NCBI RefSeq assembly: GCF_006538165.1
Contig: NZ_BDLU01000056.1
Span: forward strand, 31,113-95,112
Source of the DNA: Komagataeibacter diospyri
GTDB taxonomy: Bacteria; Pseudomonadota; Alphaproteobacteria; Acetobacterales; Acetobacteraceae
Direction of reading: 5' to 3'
DNA: 64,000 nucleotides
This document shows, in pieces, positions 43,468 to 53,262 of this stretch. Positions within the stretch are counted from its first letter, which is position 1. Each line of letters begins with the position of its first letter. The notes beneath the pieces were generated by a model, which saw nothing but the letters and a program-made list of their open reading frames with translations, was not told the origin of the DNA and made no database searches. A program made the position numbers and the translations under genes.

Positions 43468-44118
43468 TCAGGCCGAAGGTTCCAGCGGCAGGTCCACCAG
43501 CGGGTCGGTGCCCGCGTCATACCCGGTACCGGACATCGGGGCCTGCGGTGCTGCCGGGGGCAGGCCGGTAAAGCGCGCAGCACGATCCAGCGCCTGATCA
43601 AGTGCTGCCATGGTGGTGCCCATGTCCTGACTGTCATCCCTGTCCCATGCACGCAGGGTCATGGTCCAGACGCCCAGCAGGGCCTGCAGGCGCAGACCGC
43701 CAGTCAGCCCGTTTGTTTCCATTCCCGCCGCGTTGGCGATCCACTTCATGCTTTCCAGTGTCGCCCCCCCCAGCAGGATGGCCAGCGCCGGGTCCGTGGG
43801 CAGGGCGCGCAGCACGCTGCGCACGCCTTCGCGGTACTGCTGGAACACATCCAGCCGGCGCATGAGCATGTCAAACAGCTTTTCGCGCACGCTGCCTTCT
43901 GATTCGTCCTCCACCAGTGCGGCCTCATCCGCCAGCCGGCCCAGCGTCAGCAGCAGCATCGCCTTGCATGGCGCACGCCTGCGCGCGGTCTCCAGACTCA
44001 GCCCGGCGTCCCGGGCCGCGTCAACGACCGTCACGCGTCGCCATCCGTGCGAAGCAGCACGTTCCAACGCTGAGCGGAGAAGGGTGGCGTCAAACAGGTC
44101 GTTATCCATGGAGGGCAT
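43468..44118 (-). CDS. TetR-family regulator
   Basis: Protein of 216 residues. The N-terminal helix-turn-helix reads WRRVTVVDAARDAGLSLETARRRAPCKAMLLLTLGR, the classic TetR layout in which the recognition helix follows AGLSLET. The rest is helical (VREKLFDMLMRRLDVF; LQALLGVWTMTLRAWDRDD), consistent with a ligand-binding domain. The ATG at 44118 has GGAAG upstream. It is divergent to nothing obvious; proC lies upstream on the same strand with 48 bp between. The target is not evident; the shape also resembles COQ9-like proteins, which share this fold. Confidence 0.75.
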   Translation of the reverse strand: MPSMDNDLFDATLLRSALERAASHGWRRVTVVDAARDAGLSLETARRRAPCKAMLLLTLGRLADEAALVEDESEGSVREKLFDMLMRRLDVFQQYREGVRSVLRALPTDPALAILLGGATLESMKWIANAAGMETNGLTGGLRLQALLGVWTMTLRAWDRDDSQDMGTTMAALDQALDRAARFTGLPPAAPQAPMSGTGYDAGTDPLVDLPLEPSA

Positions 44119-44166
44119 AATCTTCCGGGTTAAAGGTATCGGTGGTGGGTATACGGCACCACGTGG

Positions 44167-45003
44167 TCATGAAACGGGCTGCGGGCCCGACAGTTCACGC
44201 GCCCGTTTTGCCCCTGCCTTCAGGGCGGCGGCAAGGGTTGCGGGCCATGCGCCATCAGCCATCAGCACTTCCAGCGCTTTCTGCGTCGTGCCGTTGGGGC
44301 TGGTTACGTTGCGGCGGAGGGTGGCGGCGTCGATGCCGCTCTGCTGCATCAGCGCGCCTGCGCCCGATACCGTCTGGCGCGCGATCAGGCGGGCAAGATC
44401 GGGCGGCAGGCCATCGGCCACGCCCAGCTGTTCCAGCAGTTCCGCCAGCAGGAAGACATAGGCCGGTCCGCTACCGGAAATGGAGGTGACGATATCGATC
44501 TGGTCTTCATGGTCGACCCACGCCACTTCCCCCACCGCGCGCAGCAGGCGCGTGCACAGCTTGCGCTGTGCGGGTGTTGCGTTGGGGGGCGCGTAGCAGA
44601 CCGTCATGCCCTGCCCGATGGCGCTGGGTGTGTTGGGCATGGTGCGGATTACGATGGGTATCGGGCTGCCCGGTGGCTGCAGTGCTGCCAGCGCGTCCGT
44701 CAGGCTTTTCACCGTGCGGCCCGCCAGTACCGATATGACGGGCGCATGGATGGCGAATTGCGCAGCCGCTGGCAGGACGGCGTCCACCTTCTGCGGTTTC
44801 GTGGCCAGTATGATCATGCCCGGCCGGAAATCGGCCGGGACATCATCAAGGCTGCGGACAAGATGGTGCGGAGCGGGCACGGATTCCCGGTGGCGATCGA
44901 CGATGAAGGACGGGGCCAGCCCTTCCTTCAGCCAGCCATCCAGCATCGCGCCGCCCATCTTGCCGCAGCCGATCAGCAGGAGGGGGGGAAGCGTTTCGGT
45001 CAT
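44167..45003 (-). CDS. proC: pyrroline-5-carboxylate reductase
   Basis: Last step of proline synthesis, reducing pyrroline-5-carboxylate with NAD(P)H. Product of 278 residues, normal length. The Rossmann motif LLIGCGKMGGAMLDGW is at residues ~9-24. The C-terminal family signature SGSGPAYVFLLAE and GLPPDLARLIARQTVSGAGALM are present. The start overlaps the ybjN-like gene stop (TGATG). The ProA gene of the same pathway is at 55643, far away on the other strand. Confidence 0.96.
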   Translation of the reverse strand: MTETLPPLLLIGCGKMGGAMLDGWLKEGLAPSFIVDRHRESVPAPHHLVRSLDDVPADFRPGMIILATKPQKVDAVLPAAAQFAIHAPVISVLAGRTVKSLTDALAALQPPGSPIPIVIRTMPNTPSAIGQGMTVCYAPPNATPAQRKLCTRLLRAVGEVAWVDHEDQIDIVTSISGSGPAYVFLLAELLEQLGVADGLPPDLARLIARQTVSGAGALMQQSGIDAATLRRNVTSPNGTTQKALEVLMADGAWPATLAAALKAGAKRARELSGPQPVS

Positions 45004-45506
45004 CAGGCCATTCCTACGCAGTCAAGCATTGCGGCTTCCAGTGCTTCCGCCGGTTTCTTGCCGCCCCACAGCACGAACTGGAAGGCTGGGTAGAAACGTT
45101 CACATTCGGTAAGGGCGATATCGATCATGTCCTCCAGGCTTTCCACCGATGCGCCACGTGACCCACGCAGCAGCACCGCATGCCGGAACACGGGCGTACC
45201 GTGGTCCGGGTCCATGCTGAAATGACCGATCCACAGCCGTTCATTGGCCAGTGCGAGCAGTTCAAACAGGTTGCGCCGCTGGTCGGCGGGGACCTTGAGG
45301 TCGAACGTGCAGGTGAAGTGCATGGCGTTCACTTCTTCCGACCAGCAGAAGAACAGGCCATGGTCGCACCATTTGCCCGGTGCCTCGGCCGCCATTTCCG
45401 AATCGCTGCGGCGTTCGAAATTCCAGTCATATCCGCCCACGATCCGTTCCATCAGATCGAGTGGATTCGTATTGCGTGGGATCGCTGTTTCAGTCAGAGC
45501 TGGCAT
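45003..45506 (-). CDS. YbjN-domain protein
   Basis: Protein of 167 residues of the YbjN family, a type III secretion chaperone-like fold found as a small sensory or stress protein in bacteria. The family phrases WCDHGLFFCWSEEVNAMHFTCTFDLKVP and RRNLFELLALANERLWIGHFSMDPDHGTPVFRHAVLL are clear. It is coupled with proC through an overlapping stop/start, a common arrangement in alphaproteobacteria. Function not established. Confidence 0.88.
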   Translation of the reverse strand: MPALTETAIPRNTNPLDLMERIVGGYDWNFERRSDSEMAAEAPGKWCDHGLFFCWSEEVNAMHFTCTFDLKVPADQRRNLFELLALANERLWIGHFSMDPDHGTPVFRHAVLLRGSRGASVESLEDMIDIALTECERFYPAFQFVLWGGKKPAEALEAAMLDCVGMA

Positions 45507-45655
45507 GTGGCACTCCCCGAAGCCGTCGTGGAGGAAATCCGGACATGGGCCGGATTCCGTATCTCTGCATCCGGTCCGTGGCCTGTTGCGGGGAATCAGG
45601 GCGCGGACCGTCCTGTTACACTATGGCCCACCGGCACGCGCTGCAAGCGTTGTGC

Positions 45656-45952
45656 TTACAGTCCCGAACGCGGGGACGTGGTGGGCGCGGTCAGGCTGGC
45701 TTCAAGGTCGGATACACGCTCTTCCAGCCGGCTGATCCGGTTTTCCAGTTCGCCCTGCGCCAGACGGGCACGGGTCGCGACTTCGCGCACGACCTCGAAT
45801 TCATCGCGGCGCACAAGGTTCAGGCTGCCCAGTGTCTCATCCACGCGGGCGCGGACGATGGCGCCGATTTCCTCACGCACGCCAGCCAGCGCCGAGAACG
45901 CGCCACCGGCCACACCGGCTAGGTCATCAAAAATGCGGGGCCTGTCGGACAT
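45656..45952 (-). CDS. ubiK: ubiquinone biosynthesis accessory factor UbiK
   Basis: Ninety-eight residues of the BMFP/UbiK family, which helps the Ubi complex in ubiquinone synthesis and interacts with lipids. The N-terminal amphipathic half (RPRIFDDLAGVAGGAFSALAGVREEIGAIVRARVDE) is followed by a coiled coil (LENRISRLEERVSDLEASL). Length and layout match the family. It stands upstream of ybjN-proC on the same strand (149 bp gap). Confidence 0.9.
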   Translation of the reverse strand: MSDRPRIFDDLAGVAGGAFSALAGVREEIGAIVRARVDETLGSLNLVRRDEFEVVREVATRARLAQGELENRISRLEERVSDLEASLTAPTTSPRSGL

Positions 45953-46117
45953 AGTGGGTACTCCATGACGTTCCGCGCCGCGTCCTGTGCCAGTCCACGC
46001 GCGAGATGAAAGCAGCTACTATAGACACATTGGCAGCTCAGGGCTATCCGCACGATTGTAGTGGCCGTGGCGACGCCGCAATATCGACTTCCATGCAACA
46101 GGGCGGGGTGCGGGACA

Positions 46118-47098
46118 GTGATCGTTATTACCGGGGGTGCGGGTTTCATCGGGTCATGCATGCAGCAGGCGCTGCACGCGCGCGGGGTTGAGACGGTCGT
46201 GGTGGACTGGCTGGGCAATGCGGGCAAGTGGCGCAACCTGCGCCATCACACGCCCGCGCGCATCATTGCCCCCGAGGCGCTGGACGCATGGCTCGAAATG
46301 CGGCCGGACATATCGGCGGTGATTCACCTGGGCGCGATAAGCGAGACGACGGCAACCGATGGCGATCTGGTGTGGCGCACCAATGTGGATCTGTCCGAAC
46401 GGCTGCTGTCGTGGTGCGCGCATGAAGGGGTGCGGTTCATCTATGCCTCATCCGCCGCGACGTATGGGGCGGCGGACAGGGCTGAACAGTTCAATGACGA
46501 TCCCGCCCTGCTGGACCGGCTGGAGCCGCTCAACCTGTATGGCTGGTCCAAGCAGGCATTCGACCGCTCGGTGCTGCGCCGGATTGCGGGCGGGGCGATG
46601 TCCGGCCTGTCATGGGCGGGGCTGAAGTTCTTCAATGTCTATGGGCCCAATGAATACCACAAGGGACGCATGATCTCGGTGGTGAAGGTCAAGTATGACG
46701 AGGCCCGTGCCGGCCAGCCGCTGCGCCTGTTCCGCTCCGACGTGACGGGGCTGGCGGATGGGGCGCAGGCGCGTGACTTCATCTGGGTGGGGGACGTGGT
46801 CGATGTCATGCTGTGGCTGCTGGACCATGGCACTGTATGCGGGCTGTTCAACTGCGGTACCGGGGTTGCGCGGACCTATACCGATCTGGCCCATGCGGTC
46901 TGTGACGCGGCGAATGTGCCGCGCCGGATCGAATTCATCGATATGCCCGAAGCCCTGCGCGGGCAGTACCAGTCCTTTACCTGCGCCGACATGCGCAGGC
47001 TGCGGGCGGCAGGCTACAGCCGTCCCTTCACAACACTGGAAGACGGGGTGCACCGTTACGTCCATGATTACCTTGCCGCCCCTGACCCCTACCTGTAA
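46118..47098 (+). CDS. hldD: ADP-L-glycero-D-manno-heptose-6-epimerase
   Basis: SDR-type epimerase of about 326 residues that makes the heptose donor for lipopolysaccharide inner core. The NADP motif TGGAGFIGSC is at the start, HLGAISETT and ASSAATYG follow, and the YGWSK Tyr/Lys pair matches HldD. The GTG at 46118 gives the usual family start; an upstream ATG frame begins at 46061. It is divergent to ubiK. The wide match over the whole length makes this firm, although GDP-mannose-type epimerases share the fold. Confidence 0.92.
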   Translation: MIVITGGAGFIGSCMQQALHARGVETVVVDWLGNAGKWRNLRHHTPARIIAPEALDAWLEMRPDISAVIHLGAISETTATDGDLVWRTNVDLSERLLSWCAHEGVRFIYASSAATYGAADRAEQFNDDPALLDRLEPLNLYGWSKQAFDRSVLRRIAGGAMSGLSWAGLKFFNVYGPNEYHKGRMISVVKVKYDEARAGQPLRLFRSDVTGLADGAQARDFIWVGDVVDVMLWLLDHGTVCGLFNCGTGVARTYTDLAHAVCDAANVPRRIEFIDMPEALRGQYQSFTCADMRRLRAAGYSRPFTTLEDGVHRYVHDYLAAPDPYL

Positions 47099-47140
47099 TC
47101 GCCCCGCTACCGCCAGAACCATGACAATGAAAGTGGGCCG

Positions 47141-48004
47141 ATGCTGCCTGTCCTGATCTTTCCGCAGTTTGATCCGGTAATGGTCCATTTCGGACCGTTC
47201 GCCATCCGCTGGTATGCCATGGCCTATATCGTGGCGCTGGTGGCGGGGTGGCGCATCGCGCGCCGTCTGGTCGCGCTGCCGCCCAGGGCCGCGACCACGC
47301 TGCAGGTGGATGATTTCCTGACATGGGCGACGCTGGGCGTGGTGCTGGGGGGACGGCTTGGCTACATCCTGTTCTACCAGCCGGGTTTTTACCTGACCCA
47401 CCCACTGGCGATCCTGCAGGTCTGGCGGGGCGGCATGTCGTTCCATGGCGGGGCGGCGGGCGTGATTATCGCACTGATCGTGTTCACGCGCCTGAACGGG
47501 TTAAGCTTTCTTGCCTTTTCCGACCGCATCACCACGGTCGTGCCCATCGGGCTGGGGCTGGGGCGGCTTGCCAACTTCATCAATGGGGAACTGTGGGGGC
47601 GACCGGCCTCGTCCTCGTTGCCATGGGCCATGATCTTTCCCGATGCCGGGCCGGAACCGCGCCATCCATCCGAACTGTATGAAGCCTTTGCCGAGGGGCT
47701 GCTGCTGTTCACCCTGCTGTGGTGCGTGTCGCGCAGCCTGCGCGTGCGCCAGCATCCCGGCTTTATCGCCGGGCTGTTCCTGTTCGGGTATGCCGTGGCG
47801 CGGACGGTATGCGAATTCTTTCGCGAACCGGATGCCTTCATCGGCTTCCTGCCCTTTGGCGTGACGATGGGACAGGTCCTGTGCGTGCCCATGGCGATCG
47901 GAGGGGCGGGACTTATGCTGAATGCCTGCATGCGTCCCGCGCGCGCATCCGTCATGGCCGACGCGCCGGACGAACCCGCGGGCGATGACGGGACCGTCCG
48001 GTGA
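47141..48004 (+). CDS. lgt: prolipoprotein diacylglyceryl transferase
   Basis: Inner-membrane enzyme of 287 residues that adds diacylglycerol from phosphatidylglycerol to the lipobox cysteine. About seven hydrophobic helices are visible. Signature regions are GPFAIRWYAMAYI near the N-terminus, the GGRLGYILFYQP and WRGGMSFHGG motifs, and GRLANFINGELWGRP with HPSELYEAFAEG. It is followed by a GTGA overlap with the MidA-like gene, giving the operon lgt-midA-pgeF. Confidence 0.97.
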   Translation: MLPVLIFPQFDPVMVHFGPFAIRWYAMAYIVALVAGWRIARRLVALPPRAATTLQVDDFLTWATLGVVLGGRLGYILFYQPGFYLTHPLAILQVWRGGMSFHGGAAGVIIALIVFTRLNGLSFLAFSDRITTVVPIGLGLGRLANFINGELWGRPASSSLPWAMIFPDAGPEPRHPSELYEAFAEGLLLFTLLWCVSRSLRVRQHPGFIAGLFLFGYAVARTVCEFFREPDAFIGFLPFGVTMGQVLCVPMAIGGAGLMLNACMRPARASVMADAPDEPAGDDGTVR

Positions 48005-49050
48005 GTGGACCCGGCGAACGCCTGGACCATTTCATGGCCCGGGCGAATGCCGCCTATTACGCAGGGTGCGACCCGTTCGCCGATTTCATTACCGCGCCTG
48101 AAATATCGCAGATGTTTGGTGAACTGCTGGGCGCGTGGGTGGCGGTGGTGTGGGACCGGCTGGGTCGTCCCGATCCCTTCATGCTGGTGGAGGCCGGGCC
48201 GGGGCGCGGCACGCTCATGGCTGATGCGCAGCGGTTGCTGCGGCGCGTTGCCCCCGCCTGCCATAAAGCTATGCGCCTACATATGATCGAGACATCGCCC
48301 CGCCTGCGCGGGGTGCAGGCGCACGCCCTGCGTGATGCCACGGCCGTGCCGGTATGCTGGCATGGTGACCTGCGTGATGTGCCCGATGGGCCGATGGTGC
48401 TGCTGGCCAATGAATTCCTTGACGCCCTGCCCATCCGGCAGTTCGTCAGGCGGGGGCAGGGCTGGGTGGAACGCTTCGTGCGGGATGGCGCATTCATGCA
48501 TGCTGCCAGTGATTTCCCGGCAGGGCATCCCGCCTGCGTGCGTCCGGTGCCGGAAGGCGACGTGCTGGAAACCTGCCAGCCCGCGCTGGATTTTGTCCAT
48601 GCGCTTGGCACGCGCCTGCTGCGCTGGTCGGGGGCGGCAGCGCTGATCGATTACGGGTATGATGCCCCCGCCTGGGGGGACAGCCTGCAGGCATTGCGGG
48701 ACGGCCGCCCGACGGACCCTTTGCAGGGCCCGGGCAGTGCGGATCTTACGGCGCATGTTGATTTCCGGGCCATTGCCGATCATGTCCCCCGTGGGGTGGA
48801 GGTGTGGGGCAGTGTGACCCAGGGGGATTTTCTGGCGGCACTGGGGCTTGCGGCGCGCACCGAACAACTTGCCCGTGCCGCTCCCGCGCAGGCGGATGAA
48901 ATCCGCGCGGCGGCCATGCGGCTGGCTGCACCGGACCGCATGGGACAGCTTTTTCGTGTAATGGGGCTTTCGTCCGGCCTTGCAGGCGACCTGCCGGGTT
49001 TTGTGGGCAGGCGTGCAGGGGATGGGACAGGCAGGGGAAAAACGCGATGA
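48001..49050 (+). CDS. MidA/NDUFAF7-family SAM methyltransferase
   Basis: Class I methyltransferase of 349 residues of the family that includes NDUFAF7, which symmetrically dimethylates an arginine of complex I subunit NDUFS2 in mitochondria. Visible are DPFADFITAPEISQMFGELLGAW, the SAM motif LVEAGPGRGTLMADA, and the ANEFLDALPIRQFV segment. Starts with GTG in a 4-bp overlap with lgt and ends in an ATGA overlap with pgeF. The bacterial substrate is probably complex I, but that is inference; note the NDUFA12 gene at 25035. Confidence 0.9.
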   Translation: MSGPGERLDHFMARANAAYYAGCDPFADFITAPEISQMFGELLGAWVAVVWDRLGRPDPFMLVEAGPGRGTLMADAQRLLRRVAPACHKAMRLHMIETSPRLRGVQAHALRDATAVPVCWHGDLRDVPDGPMVLLANEFLDALPIRQFVRRGQGWVERFVRDGAFMHAASDFPAGHPACVRPVPEGDVLETCQPALDFVHALGTRLLRWSGAAALIDYGYDAPAWGDSLQALRDGRPTDPLQGPGSADLTAHVDFRAIADHVPRGVEVWGSVTQGDFLAALGLAARTEQLARAAPAQADEIRAAAMRLAAPDRMGQLFRVMGLSSGLAGDLPGFVGRRAGDGTGRGKTR

Positions 49051-49841
49051 CGACCGACAGCGCGATTGTGGATGCGCAGGTGGTGCGCAGTCCGGTTTTC
49101 GCCGGGACCCGGCATGGATTCTTTACCCGTCAGGGTGGTGTGTCCACCGGACCGTATGCCAGCCTCAACTGTTCGACCCGTTCGGCGGATGATCCCGCCG
49201 CCCTGCATGAAAACCGTCGTCGCGTGGCGCAGTACGTGGGCGTGCGTCCCGATCACCTGATGGGCCTGACGCAGGTGCATGGCGATCGCACCATCCTGGT
49301 CACCAGGCCGTGGGCGACCGGACGAGGGCCGGAGGGCGACGCCATGGTGACCGATCGCCCCGGCCTTGCGCTGGGCGTGATTACGGCGGATTGCGCCCCG
49401 GTCCTGTTCAGCAATGCGCGTGGCACGGTCGTGGGGGCCGCACATGCGGGCTGGCGGGGGGCGTGTGGCGGGATTGTGGAGTCGGTGGTGACGGCCATGG
49501 GGGCGCTTGGCTGTGCGGCGGGCGACATCCGTGCCGTGGTCGGTCCCTGCATCACGCGGGACAGTTACGAAGTCGGACCGGACATGCGTGATGCCGTGCT
49601 GGCGCAGGATGCGGCGGCGGGCGCGTTTTTCACACCTGCGGCGCGGGCGGGGCATTTCATGTTCGACCTGCCGGGATACTGCGTCATGCGGCTGCAGCGC
49701 TGCGGGGTGGGACAGGCTGCGGCGCTGGGGATTGATACCCTGCGTGATGAAACCCGTTTTTTCAGCCATCGCCGCCGTACGCTGGCGGGCGGGGGGGCAA
49801 TCGGGCACCAGATTTCCGTTATTGCCTGCCCGGCGATATAG
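49047..49841 (+). CDS. pgeF: peptidoglycan editing factor / polyphenol oxidase-like (YfiH)
   Basis: Protein of 264 residues of the YfiH/PgeF (DUF152) family, which corrects L-Ser misincorporation in peptidoglycan precursors in E. coli and has laccase- and purine-nucleosidase-like activity in other studies. Core motifs are GFFTRQGGVSTGPYASLN, the TQVHGDR loop, TADCAPVLF and AAHAGWRGACGGIVE, containing the conserved His and Cys that bind metal. ATGA overlap with the methyltransferase gene. Cytoplasmic. Confidence 0.93.
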   Translation: MTTDSAIVDAQVVRSPVFAGTRHGFFTRQGGVSTGPYASLNCSTRSADDPAALHENRRRVAQYVGVRPDHLMGLTQVHGDRTILVTRPWATGRGPEGDAMVTDRPGLALGVITADCAPVLFSNARGTVVGAAHAGWRGACGGIVESVVTAMGALGCAAGDIRAVVGPCITRDSYEVGPDMRDAVLAQDAAAGAFFTPAARAGHFMFDLPGYCVMRLQRCGVGQAAALGIDTLRDETRFFSHRRRTLAGGGAIGHQISVIACPAI

Positions 49842-49849
49842 ATGGAACC

Positions 49850-51346
49850 ATGATGTCAGAAGTTTTTGCCCGGCGGCTGCTTACGGGGTCAGCCATTGCA
49901 GTAATCTGTATGCTTGGGGGATGTGTCAGTGTGCCCCATCCCTTCCAGCACGGGACAGGGACAGCCCAGGCCCCGACGGCACGGCTGGCGGTGCCGGTTT
50001 CCACGGCGTCCGGCACGGATCAGGCCGGGGCGCAGGGCTGGCAGCACGCCATGGTCGATGCCCTGCTGGCGCAGTCGGTGCCTGCGATGGGCCAGCCGGT
50101 ACGCCCGGGTGACTGGTGGCTGAAAATGACGGCCGATGCCCGTAATGGCGCGATTGTCCCGACCTATGCCGTCATAACCCCCAAGGGGGAGGAGCGCGGC
50201 CACATGGAGGGCGCGCCCGTGCCCGTGCAGAAGTGGCAGGCGGTGGATGGGCAGGCCGTCTCCCGCGCGGCGCAGGAAGCCGCACCCGGTGTGGCCGAAC
50301 TGCTGACCGGGATACAGGCCGCCCAGATGCAGAAGGACCCCAACAGCCTCAAGAATCGTCCTGCCCATGTCTATTTCGCGGGCGTGCAGGGCGCGCCAGG
50401 TGACGGGGACCGCGCGTTGGCGCGGGCCTTTATCGCGGCGTTCCCCGATGCGCACGAGGATATCCGCCATACCGCCACCGGGGCGGATTACACGGTGCGC
50501 TGCACGGTCGTGCTCAATGACGCGGTCACCACGACATCCACCACGAAGCAGCAGCATATCGTGCTGACATGGCAGGTGCTGGATGCGCAGGGCAAGGAAG
50601 CGGGGGCCGCCACCCAGATCCATGACATAGCCGCCCATTCACTGGATACGAAGTGGGGTGATGTCGCCGTGGCGGCGGCGGATGAGGCGGCGGGTGCGGC
50701 ACGCCAGATCATCACGCGCTATTCCGGTCGTGCCAATGTCCCGCTGGCGGCGGATGGCGTACTGCCCGCCCAGCCGGCATCCACTGCTGCGCGACCTGTG
50801 GCAGCCAGCATGGCCGCGCCTTCCGGAATGGCTGGCGGTGGCGGGAATGCCGTCGCGCCGGTGACGAAATCCGTTGTTTCCGCGCCATCCGCTCCCGTGG
50901 TGGCAAATGGCGGACAGACGACAGGGATGCCAATGGCCGTACATGCTGCACCGGTCCCGACGGTTGCCAGCGTATCGCCCGGCTCTTCCACGCCGTCCCC
51001 GGTGGTGACGGAACACGTGCCAGCGGCCACCAGGCCGACTGTGACACCCGCTGCGCCGGTGTCGGCAGCCTCCGTCAGTCCTGTTGCGCCGTCTGCCGCC
51101 CCGGTCACGGCCCCCGTGGTTCATGTCCCCGCCCCGGTATCCGTGACCCAGCCCAGAGCGGTTGCCGTTTCCCGCCCCTCGGCCCCGGTCGTGCAGAAGG
51201 CAGCCGGATGGCCGCCCATGCCCAGGGCGGTGCCGGCGGAGAATTCCGCCCCGAGCGAAATCACCGGCAAACCCGTACCCGTCACGCCGCCGGCACCCGC
51301 CCGGCCCTTTCCCGGCGTGACACTGCCACCCCGTCGTCCGGTGTGA
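49850..51346 (+). CDS. Pro/Ala-rich lipoprotein, hypothetical
   Basis: Protein of 498 residues. It has a lipoprotein signal (RRLLTGSAIAVICMLGGC) with the modified cysteine near residue 25, so it should be lipidated; lgt lies just upstream on the same strand. A folded N-terminal domain of about 270 residues follows (VDALLAQSVPAMGQPV and DYTVRCTVVLNDAVTTTSTTKQQHIVLTWQVLD). The last ~200 residues are Pro/Ala/Val/Thr low-complexity and end in basic Pro motifs (FPGVTLPPRRPV), resembling surface or periplasm-spanning linkers. GGAACC lies upstream of the ATG. Function unknown. Confidence 0.75.
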   Translation: MMSEVFARRLLTGSAIAVICMLGGCVSVPHPFQHGTGTAQAPTARLAVPVSTASGTDQAGAQGWQHAMVDALLAQSVPAMGQPVRPGDWWLKMTADARNGAIVPTYAVITPKGEERGHMEGAPVPVQKWQAVDGQAVSRAAQEAAPGVAELLTGIQAAQMQKDPNSLKNRPAHVYFAGVQGAPGDGDRALARAFIAAFPDAHEDIRHTATGADYTVRCTVVLNDAVTTTSTTKQQHIVLTWQVLDAQGKEAGAATQIHDIAAHSLDTKWGDVAVAAADEAAGAARQIITRYSGRANVPLAADGVLPAQPASTAARPVAASMAAPSGMAGGGGNAVAPVTKSVVSAPSAPVVANGGQTTGMPMAVHAAPVPTVASVSPGSSTPSPVVTEHVPAATRPTVTPAAPVSAASVSPVAPSAAPVTAPVVHVPAPVSVTQPRAVAVSRPSAPVVQKAAGWPPMPRAVPAENSAPSEITGKPVPVTPPAPARPFPGVTLPPRRPV

Positions 51347-51441
51347 CGGATCGGCCACGAAGGGCAGGCGTGCAGGTTTCGTCATCCTTAGACAGGTGAC
51401 AGGGGGTATGCCGGTTGTTAGAACCCCGCACATAACAACGG

Positions 51442-51464
51442 GGGTGGCGCCGCAAAAGCCACCC
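51442..51464 (+). promoter_or_regulatory. hairpin in the prs leader
   Basis: GGGTGGC (51442-51448) pairs with GCCACCC (51458-51464) in the 150-bp leader of prs. There is no T-run, so it is not a clear terminator; it may shape the leader or mark the end of the lipoprotein transcript. Confidence 0.35.
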
Positions 51465-51499
51465 TGATCGCCTGCACCGCCGCCCGGGAGCGTCACACG

Positions 51500-52489
51500 A
51501 TGAAGATTGTCGCCTGTAACAGCAACCTGCCTCTTGCTGAAAAAGTCGCAGCGGAACTGGGACTGCCGCTTTGTAATGCGACCGTGCGGCGTTTTGCCGA
51601 CATGGAAATCTTTGTCGAGATCCATGAGAACGTGCGTGGCGAGGATGTGTTCGTCATCCAGAGCACATGCTCCCCCACCAATGACAATCTCATGGAACTG
51701 CTGATCATGCTCGACGCCCTGCGTCGCGGCTCGGCACGGCGCATCACGGCGGTCATGCCGTATTTCGGCTACGCCCGGCAGGATCGCAAATCCGGTCCCC
51801 GCACACCGATCAGCGCCAAGCTGGTGGCCAATATCCTGGTCGAGGCCGGGGCCAACCGTGTCCTGACCATGGACCTGCACGCCATGCAGATCCAAGGTTT
51901 CTTCGACATTCCGGTGGACAACCTGTACGCAGCCCCCCTGTTCACGCGCGACATCCGTGGGCGCATGAAGATCGATGGCGAGCCGCCGCTGCCCTATGAC
52001 GCCCCGCCGATGGATATTCCCGGCGGTCAGCACAACCTCATGATCGTGTCCCCCGATGTGGGGGGCGTGGTCCGTGCCCGCCAGCTGGCGCAGCGGCTGA
52101 ACGTGGACCTTGCCATCATTGACAAGCGACGTGAGCGCGCGGGTGTGTCGGAAGTCATGAACGTGATTGGTGACGTGCGCGGCCGTTACTGCATCCTGGT
52201 GGATGATATTGTCGATAGTGGTGGTTCGCTGTGCAACGCGGCGGAAGCACTGATGAAGCATGGGGCCGCTGCGGTGGAAGCCTATGTGACCCATGGCGTG
52301 CTGACAGGCAGCGCGGTCAGCCGCATCGGGCAGTCGCCGCTGGGCATGCTGACGCTGACCGACAGCATCAAGGCGACCGAGGCGGTGAAGGATTCGGCCA
52401 ATATCCGCCAGATCAGCACGGCGGCCCTGATCTCGCGCGCCATGCAGGCCATATCGGATGAAAGCTCGGTCTCGTCGCTGTTTGACTGA
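51500..52489 (+). CDS. prs: ribose-phosphate pyrophosphokinase
   Basis: Makes PRPP for nucleotides, histidine, tryptophan and NAD. Product of 329 residues. The flexible ATP-loop signature [23 protein letters not shown] and the PRPP-binding [18 protein letters not shown] are clear. GGGAG lies upstream of the ATG. The next gene, a histidine phosphatase, starts 68 bp after the stop. Confidence 0.97.
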   Translation: MKIVACNSNLPLAEKVAAELGLPLCNATVRRFADMEIFVEIHENVRGEDVFVIQSTCSPTNDNLMELLIMLDALRRGSARRITAVMPYFGYARQDRKSGPRTPISAKLVANILVEAGANRVLTMDLHAMQIQGFFDIPVDNLYAAPLFTRDIRGRMKIDGEPPLPYDAPPMDIPGGQHNLMIVSPDVGGVVRARQLAQRLNVDLAIIDKRRERAGVSEVMNVIGDVRGRYCILVDDIVDSGGSLCNAAEALMKHGAAAVEAYVTHGVLTGSAVSRIGQSPLGMLTLTDSIKATEAVKDSANIRQISTAALISRAMQAISDESSVSSLFD

Positions 52490-52557
52490 AGACGGGATTG
52501 ACCCCCCGACCGTCCCGGCGTTACCCCCACAGGGGTGTAACAAGAAGGAACGACCCC

Positions 52558-53148
52558 ATGACTGACCTGATTGCCCGGCCTTACTGGTATCTGCGCCATG
52601 GGGAAACGGACTGGAATGCACAGGGGCGTTCACAGGGACGGACCGATATTCCGCTGAACCAGACCGGCATAAGGCAGGCCGAGGCTGCCGGCCTGCTGCT
52701 GGCGAAGCACTGGCATGACCATGCGCCAATCGTTCGGATCGTGTCGTCACCGCTGATCCGCGCGCGCCGGACGGCGGAAATCGTGGCCGACCAGCTGGCG
52801 GCCAACGGTGCGCCCCGGCTGGAGGTCGCGCTGGATGACGGACTGAAGGAAGTCTGTTTCGGTGACGAGGAAGGCAAGCCCATGGGGACATGGTACGACA
52901 GCTGGATCGCGGGCGATTACACACCGGCCAATGGCGAAAGTTTTGCCGATCTGCGTGAACGTGCGGTATCGGCCGTGAACCGGGCGCTGGAAAAAGACGG
53001 CGTGCCGCTGATCGTCTGCCATGGCGCGATGTTCCGCGCCCTGCGTTCGGCCATGCATCTCAAGCCCAACGTGCGCCTGCCCAATGCGACGCCGATGTGG
53101 GCCGAGCCGGGACCGACGCCGGTGTGGAACCTGACCGCACTTTCCTGA
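52558..53148 (+). CDS. histidine phosphatase-family protein
   Basis: Phosphoglycerate-mutase-like protein of 196 residues. The catalytic RHGE motif (YLRHGETDWN) is near residue 12, SSPLIRARRTAEIV provides the second Arg, and the catalytic His is in LIVCHGAMFRAL. Good AAGAAGGAA site. Its substrate could be a sugar phosphate, alpha-ribazole phosphate or a protein; nothing nearby fixes it. Confidence 0.92.
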   Translation: MTDLIARPYWYLRHGETDWNAQGRSQGRTDIPLNQTGIRQAEAAGLLLAKHWHDHAPIVRIVSSPLIRARRTAEIVADQLAANGAPRLEVALDDGLKEVCFGDEEGKPMGTWYDSWIAGDYTPANGESFADLRERAVSAVNRALEKDGVPLIVCHGAMFRALRSAMHLKPNVRLPNATPMWAEPGPTPVWNLTALS

Positions 53149-53262
53149 AAAACCGGGCGCGGACGGCCTTGGGTGATTGCATCGCACGCGGTTTTCCGTT
53201 AAACGCCGCGCACGCGCTGGCACCCCTGGAGGCCTGCGCGCTTGTGTTTCAGGAGCAAACAA

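Noticed and set aside
50639..52924. 761-codon minus-strand frame over the lipoprotein, prs and phosphatase genes
   Set aside because: It lies opposite three well-supported genes; its Gly/Arg/His-rich composition is typical of an antisense frame in GC-rich DNA.
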